DNA of 64,000 nt from Streptomyces atroolivaceus (GCF_000717025.1 NZ_JNXG01000021.1:124001-188000), one strand, 5' to 3'. Shown: positions 1-9,346, numbered from the stretch's first letter. Notes: generated by a model from the sequence alone, not told the origin. Translations and numbers: made by a program.

Positions 1-140
1 GGGGTACCGGGAACGGCGAGAACGAGCGCGGCAGCGCCCTCAGGTGCGACCACGGGCTCCGGGCGGCGGTGCCGTCCGGACTGGCGAGGTCGCGGCATTC
101 GTACAGGCAGGCCGGAAGCGGGCCCAGTGGGGGTGCTCAT
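1..140 (-). CDS. N-terminal fragment of a minus-strand protein, possibly sirohydrochlorin chelatase-like
   Basis: A minus-strand reading frame opens with ATG at 140 and stays open to the left edge of the window, giving about 46 residues that begin MSTPTGPASGLPVR and reach LVLAVPGT. The stretch PRQSGRHRRPEPV followed by LVLAVPGT resembles, from memory, the start of streptomycete CbiX/sirohydrochlorin chelatase-type proteins, but the conserved domain lies outside the window. No clear ribosome binding site precedes the ATG. The call rests on reading-frame quality and that weak resemblance, so the function is tentative. Confidence 0.4.
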   Translation of the reverse strand, partial: MSTPTGPASGLPVRMPRPRQSGRHRRPEPVVAPEGAAALVLAVPGT

Positions 141-278
141 GGCGCCGCATGCTACTGGTTTTGGGTGCCCCTCTGTTCGGGGAGGGGGCGGCCAGACGTT
201 ATCTGTCCGTATATGTCCGTTGAGCGGCATGGAGGGCGATCAGCCTGCTCTGTCCGGACAGATGATCGCTCGAATCGT

Positions 279-1283
279 CTACGTTACTCCTGGTACGAAC
301 AGCAGGGACGGATGGGGTGGGAGTCGCAGTCCGGGGCCTGCGAGAGCGCGGGCGATCTCCAGAGCACCGTGCAGAGGATCCCCTTCCGCCGGGACCACGC
401 GCGCCTGCGGGACCTGCCGGCCGAGCTCCCGGCGCAACGGCCCGAGGAGAGGCTCGCCCATGCGGAACAGCCCCCCGGTCAGAGCGACCTCGCAGCCGTC
501 GGGGCGGGAGCCGGCTTGGGGAGGGCACACGGCGGCCGCGGCTTCCGCGATATGCGACGCCGCGTCCCGGAGGATTCCTGCCGCGACCTCGTCGTCGGGG
601 GCACCGGCCGCGACCTCGGGTGCGAACGACGCGAGCAGCGCAGGGCGGTCCGTACGCGGATAGAGCAGGCCGGGCAGGCCGGTGGCCGGTCCGAACGCCG
701 CCTCCAGCCGCGCCAGCAGCACCGGTGAACCACCGCGCCGTCCGTCGTGGGCCCGCATCGCCGCATCGAGCCCGGCCCGGCCGATCCACGCCCCGCTGCC
801 GCTGTCACCCAGCAGATGTCCCCAGCCGTCCGCCCTGCGCCATGTCGTGAGGTCGGTGCCGAGTGCGATCAGGCCGGTGCCGCCCGCGACGACCACTCCG
901 GGCCGCTGCCCCAGTGCCCCGGCGTACGCGGTCACCGCGTCGCCGGCCAGGGCCACCAGCCGTACGCCCAGCGCGTCCGCGAGGGCGTCGGGCAGCCGGG
1001 CGCGCAGCTGTTCGCCGAGGGTCGCCATTCCCGCGGCTCCGACCGCCGCGGCGACGACGGCGGCCCCAGGGCGGCCCGCCTGGTCCAGCAATCGGCGGAC
1101 GGCCGGCAGCAGTTGCTCCAGCAGGTGCCCGGCGTCGATGCCGTCCTCGCCCGTCCGCACCGGTTCGGCGCAGACGGCGGTCCGTGCGGGCCGCCCCGTG
1201 CCCGCCGGCCCGAGCGCCACGCGCAGACCCGAGCCGCCAGAGTCCACGCCGAGGACGAACGCGTCCGGCGCGGCGGCGGTCAC
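279..1283 (-). CDS. BadF/BadG-type ATPase, probable N-acetylglucosamine (amino sugar) kinase
   Basis: The protein (334 residues from this start) begins with the ASKHA phosphate-1 motif GVDSGGSGLRVAL and later has GGTGLIALGTD and GDSGSGAWIGRAGLDAA, the pattern of the BadF/BadG/BcrA/BcrD ATPase family that includes eukaryote-type GlcNAc kinases. It is inferred to phosphorylate an amino sugar in the cytoplasm. The GTG at 1283 was chosen because GGAGG sits five bases upstream on the coding strand; the frame stays open to 1343 but upstream starts lack a good ribosome binding site. It is divergent from uracil-DNA glycosylase. The exact sugar cannot be read from the sequence. Confidence 0.75.
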   Translation of the reverse strand: MTAAAPDAFVLGVDSGGSGLRVALGPAGTGRPARTAVCAEPVRTGEDGIDAGHLLEQLLPAVRRLLDQAGRPGAAVVAAAVGAAGMATLGEQLRARLPDALADALGVRLVALAGDAVTAYAGALGQRPGVVVAGGTGLIALGTDLTTWRRADGWGHLLGDSGSGAWIGRAGLDAAMRAHDGRRGGSPVLLARLEAAFGPATGLPGLLYPRTDRPALLASFAPEVAAGAPDDEVAAGILRDAASHIAEAAAAVCPPQAGSRPDGCEVALTGGLFRMGEPLLGPLRRELGRQVPQARVVPAEGDPLHGALEIARALAGPGLRLPPHPSLLFVPGVT

Positions 1284-1476
1284 GGCAGCCTCCGGGCCAC
1301 CGGTGGGAGGCCGGCCGGCCCGGTCATCGGAGGCCACGGGCACCGCTGTCTGCGGACGAGCGCCTGCACGACCTCATGGACCGACTCCGGGGGTGGAGGA
1401 CTGACGACGAGCGGCACCCTATCGCCCAACCCCGGCCCGTGGGGACCGAGTGATCATTCGGGGCCGTGTAGGCCGG

Positions 1477-1482
1477 TAGAGT
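1477..1482 (+). promoter_or_regulatory. -10 element for a probable leaderless ung transcript
   Basis: TAGAGT lies eight bases upstream of the GTG at 1490, so transcription would start on or next to that codon and overlap an alternative GTG at 1481. No convincing -35 is seen. This spacing is why 1490 is preferred as the start of the glycosylase. Confidence 0.45.
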
Positions 1483-1489
1483 GACGGCT

Positions 1490-2167
1490 GTGGCAGCGCG
1501 ACCTTTGAGTGAACTTGTGGAGCCCGGCTGGGCCGAGGCGTTGGCGCCCGTGGCCGATCGGATCGCGGCGATGGGGGACTTCCTCCGTGCCGAGATCGGG
1601 GCCGGGCGCACGTATCTGCCGGCGGGGAAGAACGTCCTTCGCGCCTTCCAGCAGCCGTTCGACGAGGTGCGCGTCCTGATAGTGGGTCAGGACCCCTACC
1701 CCACCCCGGGCATGGCCATCGGCCTCAGTTTCGCGGTGGCGCCCGACGTACGGCGTCTGCCGGGCAGCCTGGAGAACATCTTCAGGGAGCTGCACACCGA
1801 CCTCGGCCTTCCCCGGCCTTCCAACGGAGACCTGACGCCCTGGACGCGGCAGGGGGTGCTGCTGCTCAACCGGGCGCTGACCACGGCGCCAGGCAAACCC
1901 GCCGCCCACCGTGGCAAGGGCTGGGAAGAAGTGACCGAGCAGGCCATTCGTGCACTGGCCGCACGGGGCAAGCCGATGGTCTCGGTGCTGTGGGGGCGCG
2001 ACGCACGCAACGTGCGGCCGCTCCTCGGCGACCTGCCCGCGGTCGAATCCGCCCACCCTTCCCCCATGTCGGCGGACCGCGGCTTCTTCGGCTCACGGCC
2101 CTTCAGCCGCACCAACGACTTCCTGGTGCGCGCAGGGGAACCACCGGTGGACTGGCGTCTGCCGTAG
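1490..2167 (+). CDS. ung: Uracil-DNA glycosylase (family 1)
   Basis: This base-excision-repair enzyme removes uracil from DNA. The 225-residue protein carries the catalytic water-activating motif [12 protein letters not shown], the LLLNRALTT segment around the uracil pocket, and the DNA-intercalating motif [18 protein letters not shown], all complete and in family-1 order and spacing. The start is GTG at 1490, a likely leaderless start below a TAGAGT -10; GTG at 1481 in the same frame would add three residues. It is a single gene, divergent from the sugar kinase. Streptomycetes often carry more than one Ung, so this copy need not be the only one. Confidence 0.95.
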   Translation: MAARPLSELVEPGWAEALAPVADRIAAMGDFLRAEIGAGRTYLPAGKNVLRAFQQPFDEVRVLIVGQDPYPTPGMAIGLSFAVAPDVRRLPGSLENIFRELHTDLGLPRPSNGDLTPWTRQGVLLLNRALTTAPGKPAAHRGKGWEEVTEQAIRALAARGKPMVSVLWGRDARNVRPLLGDLPAVESAHPSPMSADRGFFGSRPFSRTNDFLVRAGEPPVDWRLP

Positions 2168-2328
2168 GCGGCGTCCGGATCCGTGCGACGCGCCCGTGCC
2201 GTGTGGTGGTGGGGCCGGCGGGACGGCTTCGTCCGGCGGCCGGACTTCCATGGCACCGTCGGATGACAGAACGACAACAGCTGTGCGAAACCTCGTCGGC
2301 CCGGCTCGGAGTGGGTGAGGCTCCTGTC

Positions 2329-2742
2329 ATGAAGCGCATCGCTCGTCTCGTCGTCCCCGTCGGTCTCGGAGCCGTCATCCTGCTTCCGGGCTGCACCGCC
2401 GACGGCGGAACGGACTCCGGCCGGCCCCTCGCCCCCGTCGGCCCGACCGCCACGACCACGGTCGCGCCTGCTGCCGCCGCGCAGGTGGCGGAGCGGTACC
2501 GGGCCGCGGGCGGGGCGCGGGAGGTGCACGGGATCCACAGGAGCACGGGGCCTGACGGTGTCCCCCTGCTGGTCGTGTGGACGCGCGACCCCGACGAGAG
2601 CGCCCGGACCTTCGACGAGCTGAAGGGGTCGGTCACCTCCTTCCTGGGACGGAGGGAGGGCCTGTCGCTGGACCGGGGCTATCTGCTGGACGTCTACGGC
2701 CCGGACGGTTCACTGCAGCACCGGCTCGACGCCCGGATGTAG
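2329..2742 (+). CDS. Small secreted lipoprotein of unknown function
   Basis: The 137-residue protein starts MKRIARLVVPVGLGAV and has a lipobox (LLPGC) with Cys22 as the predicted lipidation site, so it should be anchored on the outer face of the membrane. A Pro/Thr/Ala-rich linker follows, then a compact domain (YRAAGGAREVHGIHR, VPLLVVWTRDPDES) with no family I recognise. The ATG at 2329 was chosen because it gives a proper signal sequence; the frame continues upstream inside ung. It lies alone between ung and the dehydrogenase operon. Confidence 0.75.
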   Translation: MKRIARLVVPVGLGAVILLPGCTADGGTDSGRPLAPVGPTATTTVAPAAAAQVAERYRAAGGAREVHGIHRSTGPDGVPLLVVWTRDPDESARTFDELKGSVTSFLGRREGLSLDRGYLLDVYGPDGSLQHRLDARM

Positions 2743-2984
2743 TCCCGTACGCCGTGGCAGGTACCCGGCCGCTGCTGCCGGCCCGGTGGCCCGGGCGGGC
2801 GTGCGCCGTGAACCACGAGGGTCCGTCCGGGTGGCGCTCCGAAGCGGGATAGCCCGGACGCGGGACACCGTCCGGACGGTTGCCGGCCGCCGGACGGCGT
2901 GGCTGTTAGCGTCCCCACTCCGCCGGGCCGGCCGGCCCGGCCGCAGCCTGACCGCCACGGCAGTGCGGCGAAGGAGTGGTGCTC

Positions 2985-4205
2985 ATGCGTGTCCTCTTGG
3001 TCGGCGCAGGGGGCGTGGGAACGGCGATCACGAGGATCGCGGCCCGTCGGCGTTTCTTGGAGCACATGACGGTCGCCGACCACGACCGAAGCCGGGCGGA
3101 GAGTGCCGTCGCGACCCTGGGGGAGCGGGGGGACCGTTTCGCCGCGCTCCGGCTGGACGCGTCGGATCCGGCAGCCGTGCGCGCCGCCCTCGCCGAACAC
3201 CGCTGCGACGTCCTGCTGAACGCCACGGACCCCCGCTTCGTCATGCCCCTGTTCGAGGCGGCCCTGGCCGAGGGCGTGCACTACCTCGACATGGCCATGT
3301 CCCTCTCCAGACCTCATCCGTCCCGTCCGTACGAGGAGTGTGGCGTCAAACTGGGGGACGAGCAGTTCGAACGGTCCGCCGACTGGGAGGCCGCCGGCCG
3401 TCTCGCGCTGGTGGGGATGGGCGTGGAACCGGGGCTCTCGGACGTGTTCGCCCGGTACGCTTCCGACGAGCTCTTCGACGAGATCGACGAACTCGGGATC
3501 CGTGACGGCGCCGATCTGACGGTGGAGGGATACGACTTCGCCCCCTCCTTCAGTATCTGGACGACGATCGAGGAGTGCCTGAACCCACCGGTCGTGTACG
3601 AGGAAGAGCGGGGCTGGTTCACCACCGCCCCCTTCAGCGAACCGGAGGTCTTCGACTTCCCCGAAGGCATCGGGCCCGTGGAGTGCGTGAACGTCGAGCA
3701 CGAGGAGGTACTGCTCGTACCCCGTTGGCTGAAGGCCCGGCGCGTCACCTTCAAGTACGGGCTGGGCGACGAGTTCATCGGGGTGCTGCGGACGCTCCAT
3801 AAACTCGGGCTGGACCGTACCGCCCCTGTCACGGTGAGGAGCGGCCTCGGCGAGGCCGAGGTCTCGCCCCGCGACGTGGTGGCCGCCTGCCTGCCCGACC
3901 CGGCCGGACTCGGTGAGCGGATGCGGGGGAAGACGTGCGCGGGCACCTGGGTGAAGGGCAGCAAGGACGGGCGGCCCAGGGAGGTCTACCTCTACCACGT
4001 GGTCGACAACCAGTGGTCGATGCGCGAGTACGGCTCCCAGGCCGTGGTCTGGCAGACCGCGATCAACCCCGTCGCCGCGCTCGAACTCGTCGCGCGTGGC
4101 ACGTGGGGCGGCAGCGGCGTGCTGGGTCCGGAAGCCATGCCGCCGCGGCCGTTCCTCGACCTGCTGGGTGAGTACGGCGCTCCGTGGGGCATCCGCGAGC
4201 AATGA
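2985..4205 (+). CDS. Saccharopine dehydrogenase family NAD(P)-dependent oxidoreductase
   Basis: The 406-residue protein opens with a Rossmann dinucleotide-binding motif (LLVGAGGVGTAITRIAA) and continues with VADHDRSRAE, NATDPRFVMPLFEAAL and GVEPGLSDVFARYA, the arrangement of saccharopine reductase/carboxynorspermidine synthase-like enzymes. The ATG at 2985 has AAGGAG eight bases upstream; an in-frame GTG at 2976 overlaps that site and is less likely. An amino-acid permease and a universal stress protein follow on the same strand, so the operon probably handles uptake and metabolism of an amino acid or polyamine. The substrate is not visible. Confidence 0.85.
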   Translation: MRVLLVGAGGVGTAITRIAARRRFLEHMTVADHDRSRAESAVATLGERGDRFAALRLDASDPAAVRAALAEHRCDVLLNATDPRFVMPLFEAALAEGVHYLDMAMSLSRPHPSRPYEECGVKLGDEQFERSADWEAAGRLALVGMGVEPGLSDVFARYASDELFDEIDELGIRDGADLTVEGYDFAPSFSIWTTIEECLNPPVVYEEERGWFTTAPFSEPEVFDFPEGIGPVECVNVEHEEVLLVPRWLKARRVTFKYGLGDEFIGVLRTLHKLGLDRTAPVTVRSGLGEAEVSPRDVVAACLPDPAGLGERMRGKTCAGTWVKGSKDGRPREVYLYHVVDNQWSMREYGSQAVVWQTAINPVAALELVARGTWGGSGVLGPEAMPPRPFLDLLGEYGAPWGIREQ

Positions 4206-4320
4206 CGGCCGCTGCCGCCTGGAGACCGCTCCGCCGGACGTGCGCCCAAGGAAGTACCTCCATAGCATGTGGAAGGAAATATTCCGCCTGCTCTTCAGGC
4301 CTGTGACCGAGCGAGGGAGC

Positions 4321-5814
4321 ATGGCAGAGCACCGTGCCGGATCAGCACCGCCGGCAAGCTTGAAGCCGAACGCGATCGGCTTTGTCGACGCTCTGGTCAT
4401 CGGACTGAACGCCACGTCCCCGGCCTACTCGGTGGCAGCCGTCATCGGCCCGATCGTGGCGCTCGTCGGCATCTACGCGCCAGGGGCGCTCTTCGCGTCC
4501 TTCGTCCCGATGCTCCTCATCGCCTCGGCCTTCTACTACCTGAACAAGGTCGACCAGGACTGCGGGACGACGTTCTCCTGGGTGACCCGCGCCATGGGGC
4601 CCTGGACCGGGTGGCTCGGGGGCTGGGCGATCGCGATGACCGGTGTGCTCGTGGTCGGGTCACTGGCGGACGTCGCCGTCAGCTTCACTCTGCTCGCCGT
4701 CGGCCTCGACAGCTGGGCCGAGAACGCGTTCGTCCGCCAGCTGCTCACCGTGCTTCTGATCGTCGTGATGACGGGGCTGTGCGTCATCGGGACCGAGCTG
4801 TCGGCCAAGGTGCAGAACGTCCTGATCCTCGCTCAGGTGGCCTTCCTCCTCGTGTTCGTGATCGTCGCGCTCTACCGCGTCTACGCGGGCACGACCTCCT
4901 TCGACTCCGTCAGACCCTCGGCCGACTGGCTCAACCCCTTCGGGGCCGGCGGCGCGGCGCTGACGGGCGGCCTGTTGCTGGGCGTGTTCATCTACTGGGG
5001 CTGGGAATCGGCCGTCAACCTCACCGAGGAGGTCGAGAACTCGGCGAGCGCCCCCGGAAAGGCCGGCGTGTGGTCGACCGTCATCCTGCTGGTGACCTAC
5101 CTCTCCGTCGGCTTCGCGGTCGTCGCCTTCGCCGGAACGGCGTACCTGGCGGAGAACGCGGGGGAGGAGGAGTTCGTCTTCGCCCTGCTGGCCGGTGAGG
5201 TCATGGGGGGCTGGGACTGGGTCGTGCTGCTCGCGGTCGCGACGTCGGCGCTCGCGTCGACGCAGACCACGATCATTCCGGCGTCGCGCACCGCGCTGTC
5301 CATGGCCCGCCGCCAGGCGCTGCCCGCGCACTTCGCCCGCATCAGCCCGAGGTTCCGGACCCCCGACGTGAGCACGTGGTGGGTGGCCGCCATCGCCATC
5401 GCCTGGTATCTCGTCGTCAGCCAGATCAGTGAGAACGCCCTCTTCGACTCGCTGACGGCACTGTCCCTGCTCATCGCCTTCTACTACGCGCTCACCGGTG
5501 TCGCGTGCGCGGTCTACTACCGCCGCCATCTGACCGAGAGCCCGCGTAACTTCTTCCTCATCGGCCTCGGCCCGGTGGTGGGAGCCGGTCTGCTGACCTG
5601 GCTGCTCGTCCGGTCGGTCATGGACATGTCCGACCCGGCGAACTCCTACAGCGGAACCTCCTGGTTCGGGCTGGGACCTCCCCTCGTCATCGGCATCTGC
5701 ATCAGCCTGATCGGTGTGGTGCTCATGGTGGTGCTGCGGCTCCGCTCGCCGTCCTTCTGGGCCGAACGCCGCAGTGTGGTCGACCCCGACCTCGTACACC
5801 GCAAGGAGCTCTGA
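4321..5814 (+). CDS. APC superfamily amino-acid/polyamine permease
   Basis: The protein has about 497 residues and some twelve hydrophobic segments. The first helix contains GLNATSPAYSVAAVIGPIV, typical of APC transporters, and the segment FIYWGWESAVNLTEEVENS is the usual helix-6 region. It should import an amino acid or amine by proton symport. The ATG at 4321 is preceded by GAGGGAG at very short spacing; an in-frame ATG at 4267 with AAGGAAG twelve bases upstream would add 18 residues, so the N-terminus is uncertain. It lies 115 bp after the saccharopine-type dehydrogenase and abuts the stress-protein gene. Confidence 0.88.
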   Translation: MAEHRAGSAPPASLKPNAIGFVDALVIGLNATSPAYSVAAVIGPIVALVGIYAPGALFASFVPMLLIASAFYYLNKVDQDCGTTFSWVTRAMGPWTGWLGGWAIAMTGVLVVGSLADVAVSFTLLAVGLDSWAENAFVRQLLTVLLIVVMTGLCVIGTELSAKVQNVLILAQVAFLLVFVIVALYRVYAGTTSFDSVRPSADWLNPFGAGGAALTGGLLLGVFIYWGWESAVNLTEEVENSASAPGKAGVWSTVILLVTYLSVGFAVVAFAGTAYLAENAGEEEFVFALLAGEVMGGWDWVVLLAVATSALASTQTTIIPASRTALSMARRQALPAHFARISPRFRTPDVSTWWVAAIAIAWYLVVSQISENALFDSLTALSLLIAFYYALTGVACAVYYRRHLTESPRNFFLIGLGPVVGAGLLTWLLVRSVMDMSDPANSYSGTSWFGLGPPLVIGICISLIGVVLMVVLRLRSPSFWAERRSVVDPDLVHRKEL

Positions 5815-5815
5815 G

Positions 5816-6232
5816 ATGTCCGTGGTCCTCGGGTACGACGAGTCGCCCGGTGCCGCACGCGCCCTGCGGGCGGCGATCGAGGTGGCCGGCGCGTTCGGCG
5901 AGAGGCTCGTCCTGGTCTACGGGGCGGCGCCCCCCGGCCCCACCGGCGAGGAGTACCGCGCCCACTACGAGGCCATCCGCCAGGCCGGGCGTACCGGCCT
6001 GGAACACGCGGTCGCCACGGCCGAGGAGGCCGACGTGCCCACCACGGTCGAGGTGATCGATCTGAGTCCGGCACAGGCACTGATCGAAGCCGCCGCGCGG
6101 CACGAGGCGAGAGTCATCGTGGTGGGCAGCTGGGGCGAGAGTCCGATGCGGGGGGCACTGCTCGGCTCCACCCCGCACAAACTCCTGCACCTGTCGACCG
6201 TGCCGGTGCTCTGCGTACCCACCGAGGAGTGA
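5816..6232 (+). CDS. Universal stress protein (UspA family, ATP-binding type)
   Basis: The 138-residue single-domain protein starts VVLGYDESPGAARAL and ends with the ATP-binding signature Gx2Gx9G(S/T), seen as GSWGESPMRGALLGST, followed by VPVLCVP. USPs bind ATP or AMP and modulate stress tolerance or partner transporters. The ATG lies one base after the permease stop, with AAGGAG inside the end of the permease, so the two are translationally coupled. Fusion or pairing of USPs with APC transporters is known, which suggests a role in gating the adjoining permease. Confidence 0.92.
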   Translation: MSVVLGYDESPGAARALRAAIEVAGAFGERLVLVYGAAPPGPTGEEYRAHYEAIRQAGRTGLEHAVATAEEADVPTTVEVIDLSPAQALIEAAARHEARVIVVGSWGESPMRGALLGSTPHKLLHLSTVPVLCVPTEE

Positions 6233-6413
6233 GCCGCCCGGAGCGCCCTTGAGGACGCGAGGCCGGGAGGGCGCCGTCCGGGCGGGCCGTCCCCCACCTG
6301 AGTGAGGGGGGAACGATTTTGCGAGGGCCATTGGAGTGGGCGGCATATCGCGCAACGGACCGCACGGGGCAACGTGGGATCGAAACCGCCCCCACGCTCG
6401 AAGGACTGCCTCC

Positions 6414-6758
6414 ATGCGCCTCCGTCACCATGCCGTCGCTGCCCTCGGCGCTCTCGCGCTCGTCGTCACTCTGCCCACTTCGGCTTCCGCGGCCACAGGT
6501 CAGTTCCGGTACACGTACGAAACCGGCGAAGGCTACGAGGCGGTCGGGTTCCTCAACAACCCGCGGAGCGGACAGTGCATCAACCTCCCTGGCGCCGGAT
6601 CGGACGAACTGCCGCCCGCCTACGCGCCGAAGAACGTCACGGATGCCACAGCGACGGTCTTTCTCAGCGCCGACTGCGACGGCGACGTCTACTACACGTT
6701 GCGCCCGGGCGGGGGCGCCTCGGAACGCCTGAAGCTCCGCTCCGTGGTCTTCAGCTGA
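6414..6758 (+). CDS. Small secreted protein, unknown family
   Basis: The 114-residue product has a Sec signal peptide (MRLRHHAVAALGALALVVTL with a TSASAA cleavage region) and a mature part of about 90 residues with three Cys. SGQCINLPGAG and ADCDGDVYYTLRPGG suggest a small extracellular domain similar to peptidase-inhibitor-like secreted streptomycete proteins, but I cannot name a family. The ATG at 6414 is preferred over an upstream in-frame ATG at 6336 because it starts directly at the signal peptide, with GAAGGA upstream. It stands alone. Confidence 0.7.
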   Translation: MRLRHHAVAALGALALVVTLPTSASAATGQFRYTYETGEGYEAVGFLNNPRSGQCINLPGAGSDELPPAYAPKNVTDATATVFLSADCDGDVYYTLRPGGGASERLKLRSVVFS

Positions 6759-6801
6759 GCGAGCAGCCCGTCATTCGGCGGTCGAGCCGGGTGGCGGCCC
6801 G

Positions 6802-7887
6802 TCAGCGGAGCACCGCCGCCCGCACGCACAGCACGTCGGGCAGGTGCGAGAGCAACTGCTGCCAGCTGTCGCCGTCGTCCGCGCTCGCGTACAACTCGCC
6901 GTTGCGGTTGCCGAAGTAGATGCCGGCCGGGTCGGCGTCGTCGGTGCAGAGCGCGTCCCGCAGCACCGTGCCGTAGTGGTCACCGTCCGGAAGGCCCCGG
7001 GTGAGAGGCTCCCAGGTCTCTCCCGCGTCCTGCGTACGGAACACCCGGCAGCGGTGTCCGGCGGGGACGCGGTCCGCGTCGGCGTTGATCGGGAAGACGT
7101 AGAACGTGTCGGCGCGATGCGGGTGCGCGGCGGCGGCGAAGCCGAAGTCCGAGGGCAGGCCGGTGCCGATGTCCTTCCAGTGCTCCCCGGAGTCGTCGCT
7201 GCGGAACACCCCCCAGTGGTTCTGCAGATAGAGCCGGTCGGGGTCTGCCGCGTCCCGGGTCACCTTGTGTACGCACTGGCCGAACTCGGGATCCGGGTCC
7301 GGCAGGAAGACGGCGGAGACACCCCTGTTGGACGGTGCCCAGCGCTCGCCGCCGTCCCTGGTGCGGAACACACCCGCGGTGGAGACGGCGACGGTCACCG
7401 CACCGGCGTCCCTCGGGTCGGTCAGGATGGTGTGCAGCCCCTCGCCGCCCCCACCGGGAACCCATTCGGACCGCGTCGGGTGCTCCCAGAGGGGGCGGAC
7501 CAGCTCGAAGGACTCGCCGCGGTCGTCCGACCGGAACAGAGCCGCGGGCTCGGTCCCCGCGTACACGACGCCGGGGGCCTCGGGGCCGGCGGGATGCAGC
7601 TGCCACACCCGCTCCAGCGATGCCTCCGTGAACTGCGGGAACTTCACGGCAGGCTGCTTCGGCTCCACCCAGGTCGTGCCCAGGTCGTCGGAGTGGAAGA
7701 CGGAGGGGCCCCAGTGCGCGCTGTCGCCACCGACCAGCAGCCTGGGCGTCTCTCCGCGGGAGTCGATCCCGATCGAGTAGATCGCCTGAGCGTTGAAATG
7801 GGGCTCGCCGAACTCCCAGGAGCCGCCGCGTCTGCGGCCGATGAAGAGTCCTTTGCGGGTGCCCACGGTGAGCAGAACATCGGTCAT
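6802..7887 (-). CDS. BNR/Asp-box beta-propeller protein (sialidase/VPS10-like fold), function unknown
   Basis: The 361-residue protein contains repeated Asp-box motifs such as SDDLGTTWVEP, SDDRGESFELV, TRDGGERWAPS, SDDSGEHWKDI and TQDAGETWEPL, which mark a beta-propeller of the exo-alpha-sialidase/WD40-YVTN type. No sialidase arginine triad is evident and there is no signal peptide, so an enzymatic role is doubtful and a cytoplasmic location is likely. The ATG at 7887 has GGGAGGTCC upstream; the frame extends to 7935 without a better start. It is encoded alone, next to the xylan locus. Confidence 0.8.
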   Translation of the reverse strand: MTDVLLTVGTRKGLFIGRRRGGSWEFGEPHFNAQAIYSIGIDSRGETPRLLVGGDSAHWGPSVFHSDDLGTTWVEPKQPAVKFPQFTEASLERVWQLHPAGPEAPGVVYAGTEPAALFRSDDRGESFELVRPLWEHPTRSEWVPGGGGEGLHTILTDPRDAGAVTVAVSTAGVFRTRDGGERWAPSNRGVSAVFLPDPDPEFGQCVHKVTRDAADPDRLYLQNHWGVFRSDDSGEHWKDIGTGLPSDFGFAAAAHPHRADTFYVFPINADADRVPAGHRCRVFRTQDAGETWEPLTRGLPDGDHYGTVLRDALCTDDADPAGIYFGNRNGELYASADDGDSWQQLLSHLPDVLCVRAAVLR

Positions 7888-8151
7888 GACAGGACCTCCC
7901 GATACGCCGTTGTGCCGGACAGGGCCAGTCTGCACCCGACCACTGACAGTGGCGGGGAGGTGTGATGTCGGCCCAGGTCACAGCGGTCGCGGCAGGGGAG
8001 CGCCGCCACGGGCAGGGCGAGCCGGGCGCCGTGAGGGGGATGGCGCGGCCGGCGGCGGACGTCCCTCGTCGCCCGGTGCGTACGGGGCCGGCGGAAGGCG
8101 GGCCGTTCGCCCGTCGGGAGCCGTGGACCGGCCCTTCGGCGCGCCGGCCCT

Positions 8152-9210
8152 TCAGCGCGCCGGCGGCGCGGTGCTGCTGCGGACCACCAGACTCGTCGCC
8201 AGGTCGACCCTGGTGGTCGCCGGCTGCTTGCCCCGGCCCAGGTCGAGGACCAGACGGGCCGCGGTCTCCGCCATCTCTATCAGCGGCTGGCGCACGGTGG
8301 TGAGCGGCGGGCCGATCCAGCGGGTCAGCGGCAGGTCGTCGAAACCCACCACGCTGAGGTCCTCCGGGATGCGCAGGCCGAGCTCGCGCGCCGCCTCGTA
8401 GACGCCGAGTGCCTGCAGGTCGTTCCCGGCGAAGACGGCCGTGGGAGGTTCCGGCAGCCGGAGCAGTTCCAGGGCGGCCGTATAGCCACCCTCGTGGTTG
8501 AACTCGCTCTCACGGACGAGCTCGGGGTCCATCGGGACGCCCGAGGTCTCCAGGGCGGCACGATAGCCGTCGATCCGGGCGCGGCTGCACATCATGCGGG
8601 TCGGCCCGCCGATGACGCCGATCCGACGGTGCCCCAGACCCGTCAGGTGACGGGTGGCGGCGAGGCCGCCCTGCCAGTTGGCCGCCCCGACCGACGGGAT
8701 GTCGTCACCGGGATCACCGGCCGGATCGACGACGACGAACGGGATGGAGCGGCTGGTCAGCTGGGCACGCTGCGCCGCGTCGAGGTCCGAGAGCACCAGG
8801 ATCACTCCGGCCGGCCGGCGGGCCAGTACGCCGTCCACCCAGGTCTGGCCAGGGGTGAGCCGGCCGGCGCTCTCCGAGAGGACCAGGCTCAGGCCCTCCT
8901 CCCTCGCGACGTTCTCGACTCCCCGGACGACCTCCATCGCCCAGGCGCTGTCCAGCTCGTGGAAGACCAGGTCGATGAGCTGGGACTGCTGGGAGGCGCC
9001 ACGCCTGCGGCGGTAGCCGTGCCGCAGCAACAGCTCCTCCACCCTCGTGCGCGTACCAGGGGCGACGTCGGCGCGCCCGTTCAGCACTTTCGAAACTGTC
9101 GGAGCCGAAACTCCGGCCGCTCGGGCGATCTCTGCCAGCGTGGCGGTGCTCTCCGACGACTCGTCGACGGACACCTTCTCCGGTTGGGGCTGGACCTTTG
9201 CAGGGCTCAT
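8152..9210 (-). CDS. bxlR: LacI-family repressor of the xylan/xylobiose locus (BxlR-like)
   Basis: The 352-residue protein has an N-terminal tail, a LacI helix-turn-helix (TLAEIARAAGVSAPTVSKVL, about residues 22-41) with hinge NGRADVAPGTRTRVEELL, and a periplasmic-binding-protein-like effector domain ending at VVGFDDLPLTRWIGPPLTTV. It is transcribed divergently from a sugar ABC importer and GH3 enzyme, the arrangement of BxlR in Streptomyces thermoviolaceus. It is therefore inferred to repress the locus by binding the CGAAAC(A/T)TTCG palindromes at 9336 and 15025 and to be released by xylobiose. The ATG at 9210 is the start that gives a normal LacI N-terminus. Confidence 0.85.
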   Translation of the reverse strand: MSPAKVQPQPEKVSVDESSESTATLAEIARAAGVSAPTVSKVLNGRADVAPGTRTRVEELLLRHGYRRRRGASQQSQLIDLVFHELDSAWAMEVVRGVENVAREEGLSLVLSESAGRLTPGQTWVDGVLARRPAGVILVLSDLDAAQRAQLTSRSIPFVVVDPAGDPGDDIPSVGAANWQGGLAATRHLTGLGHRRIGVIGGPTRMMCSRARIDGYRAALETSGVPMDPELVRESEFNHEGGYTAALELLRLPEPPTAVFAGNDLQALGVYEAARELGLRIPEDLSVVGFDDLPLTRWIGPPLTTVRQPLIEMAETAARLVLDLGRGKQPATTRVDLATSLVVRSSTAPPAR

Positions 9211-9282
9211 GCACGAATCGTAGCTCCCCCGCAGCCATGGGCACGCGTCCGGGCAAGGTTGTAAATCCTTGCTCCCGCCCTC

Positions 9283-9311
9283 TTGACGGGCCCGAAACCC
9301 GACCGTACGGT
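9283..9311 (+). promoter_or_regulatory. SigA-type promoter of the xylobiose importer operon
   Basis: TTGACG (9283-9288) and TACGGT (9306-9311) are separated by exactly 17 bases, a good streptomycete housekeeping promoter. Transcription would begin near 9318. The operator at 9336-9346 then lies just downstream of the start point, suited to repression. Confidence 0.7.
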
Positions 9312-9335
9312 TCCGGCAACATTCGAAAGGCAAGC

Positions 9336-9346
9336 CGAAACATTCG
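9336..9346. promoter_or_regulatory. Probable LacI/BxlR operator
   Basis: CGAAACATTCG is an inverted repeat (CGAA/TTCG with a 3-base centre) between the promoter and the ATG at 9361. The same element occurs as CGAAACTTTCG before the GH10 xylanase. A second, one-sided match (CAACATTCGAAAG) lies at 9318-9329 and may be an auxiliary half-site. Confidence 0.7.

Noticed and set aside
6233..6413. A possible terminator in the C- and G-rich stretch before the small secreted protein.
   Set aside because: The arms around 6290-6312 contain mismatches and do not form a convincing stem.
9080..9110. A TTTCGAAACTGTCGG match to the BxlR operator inside the LacI gene.
   Set aside because: It is formed by codons for the helix-turn-helix residues (VSKVL) and lacks a perfect right arm, so it is probably coincidental.
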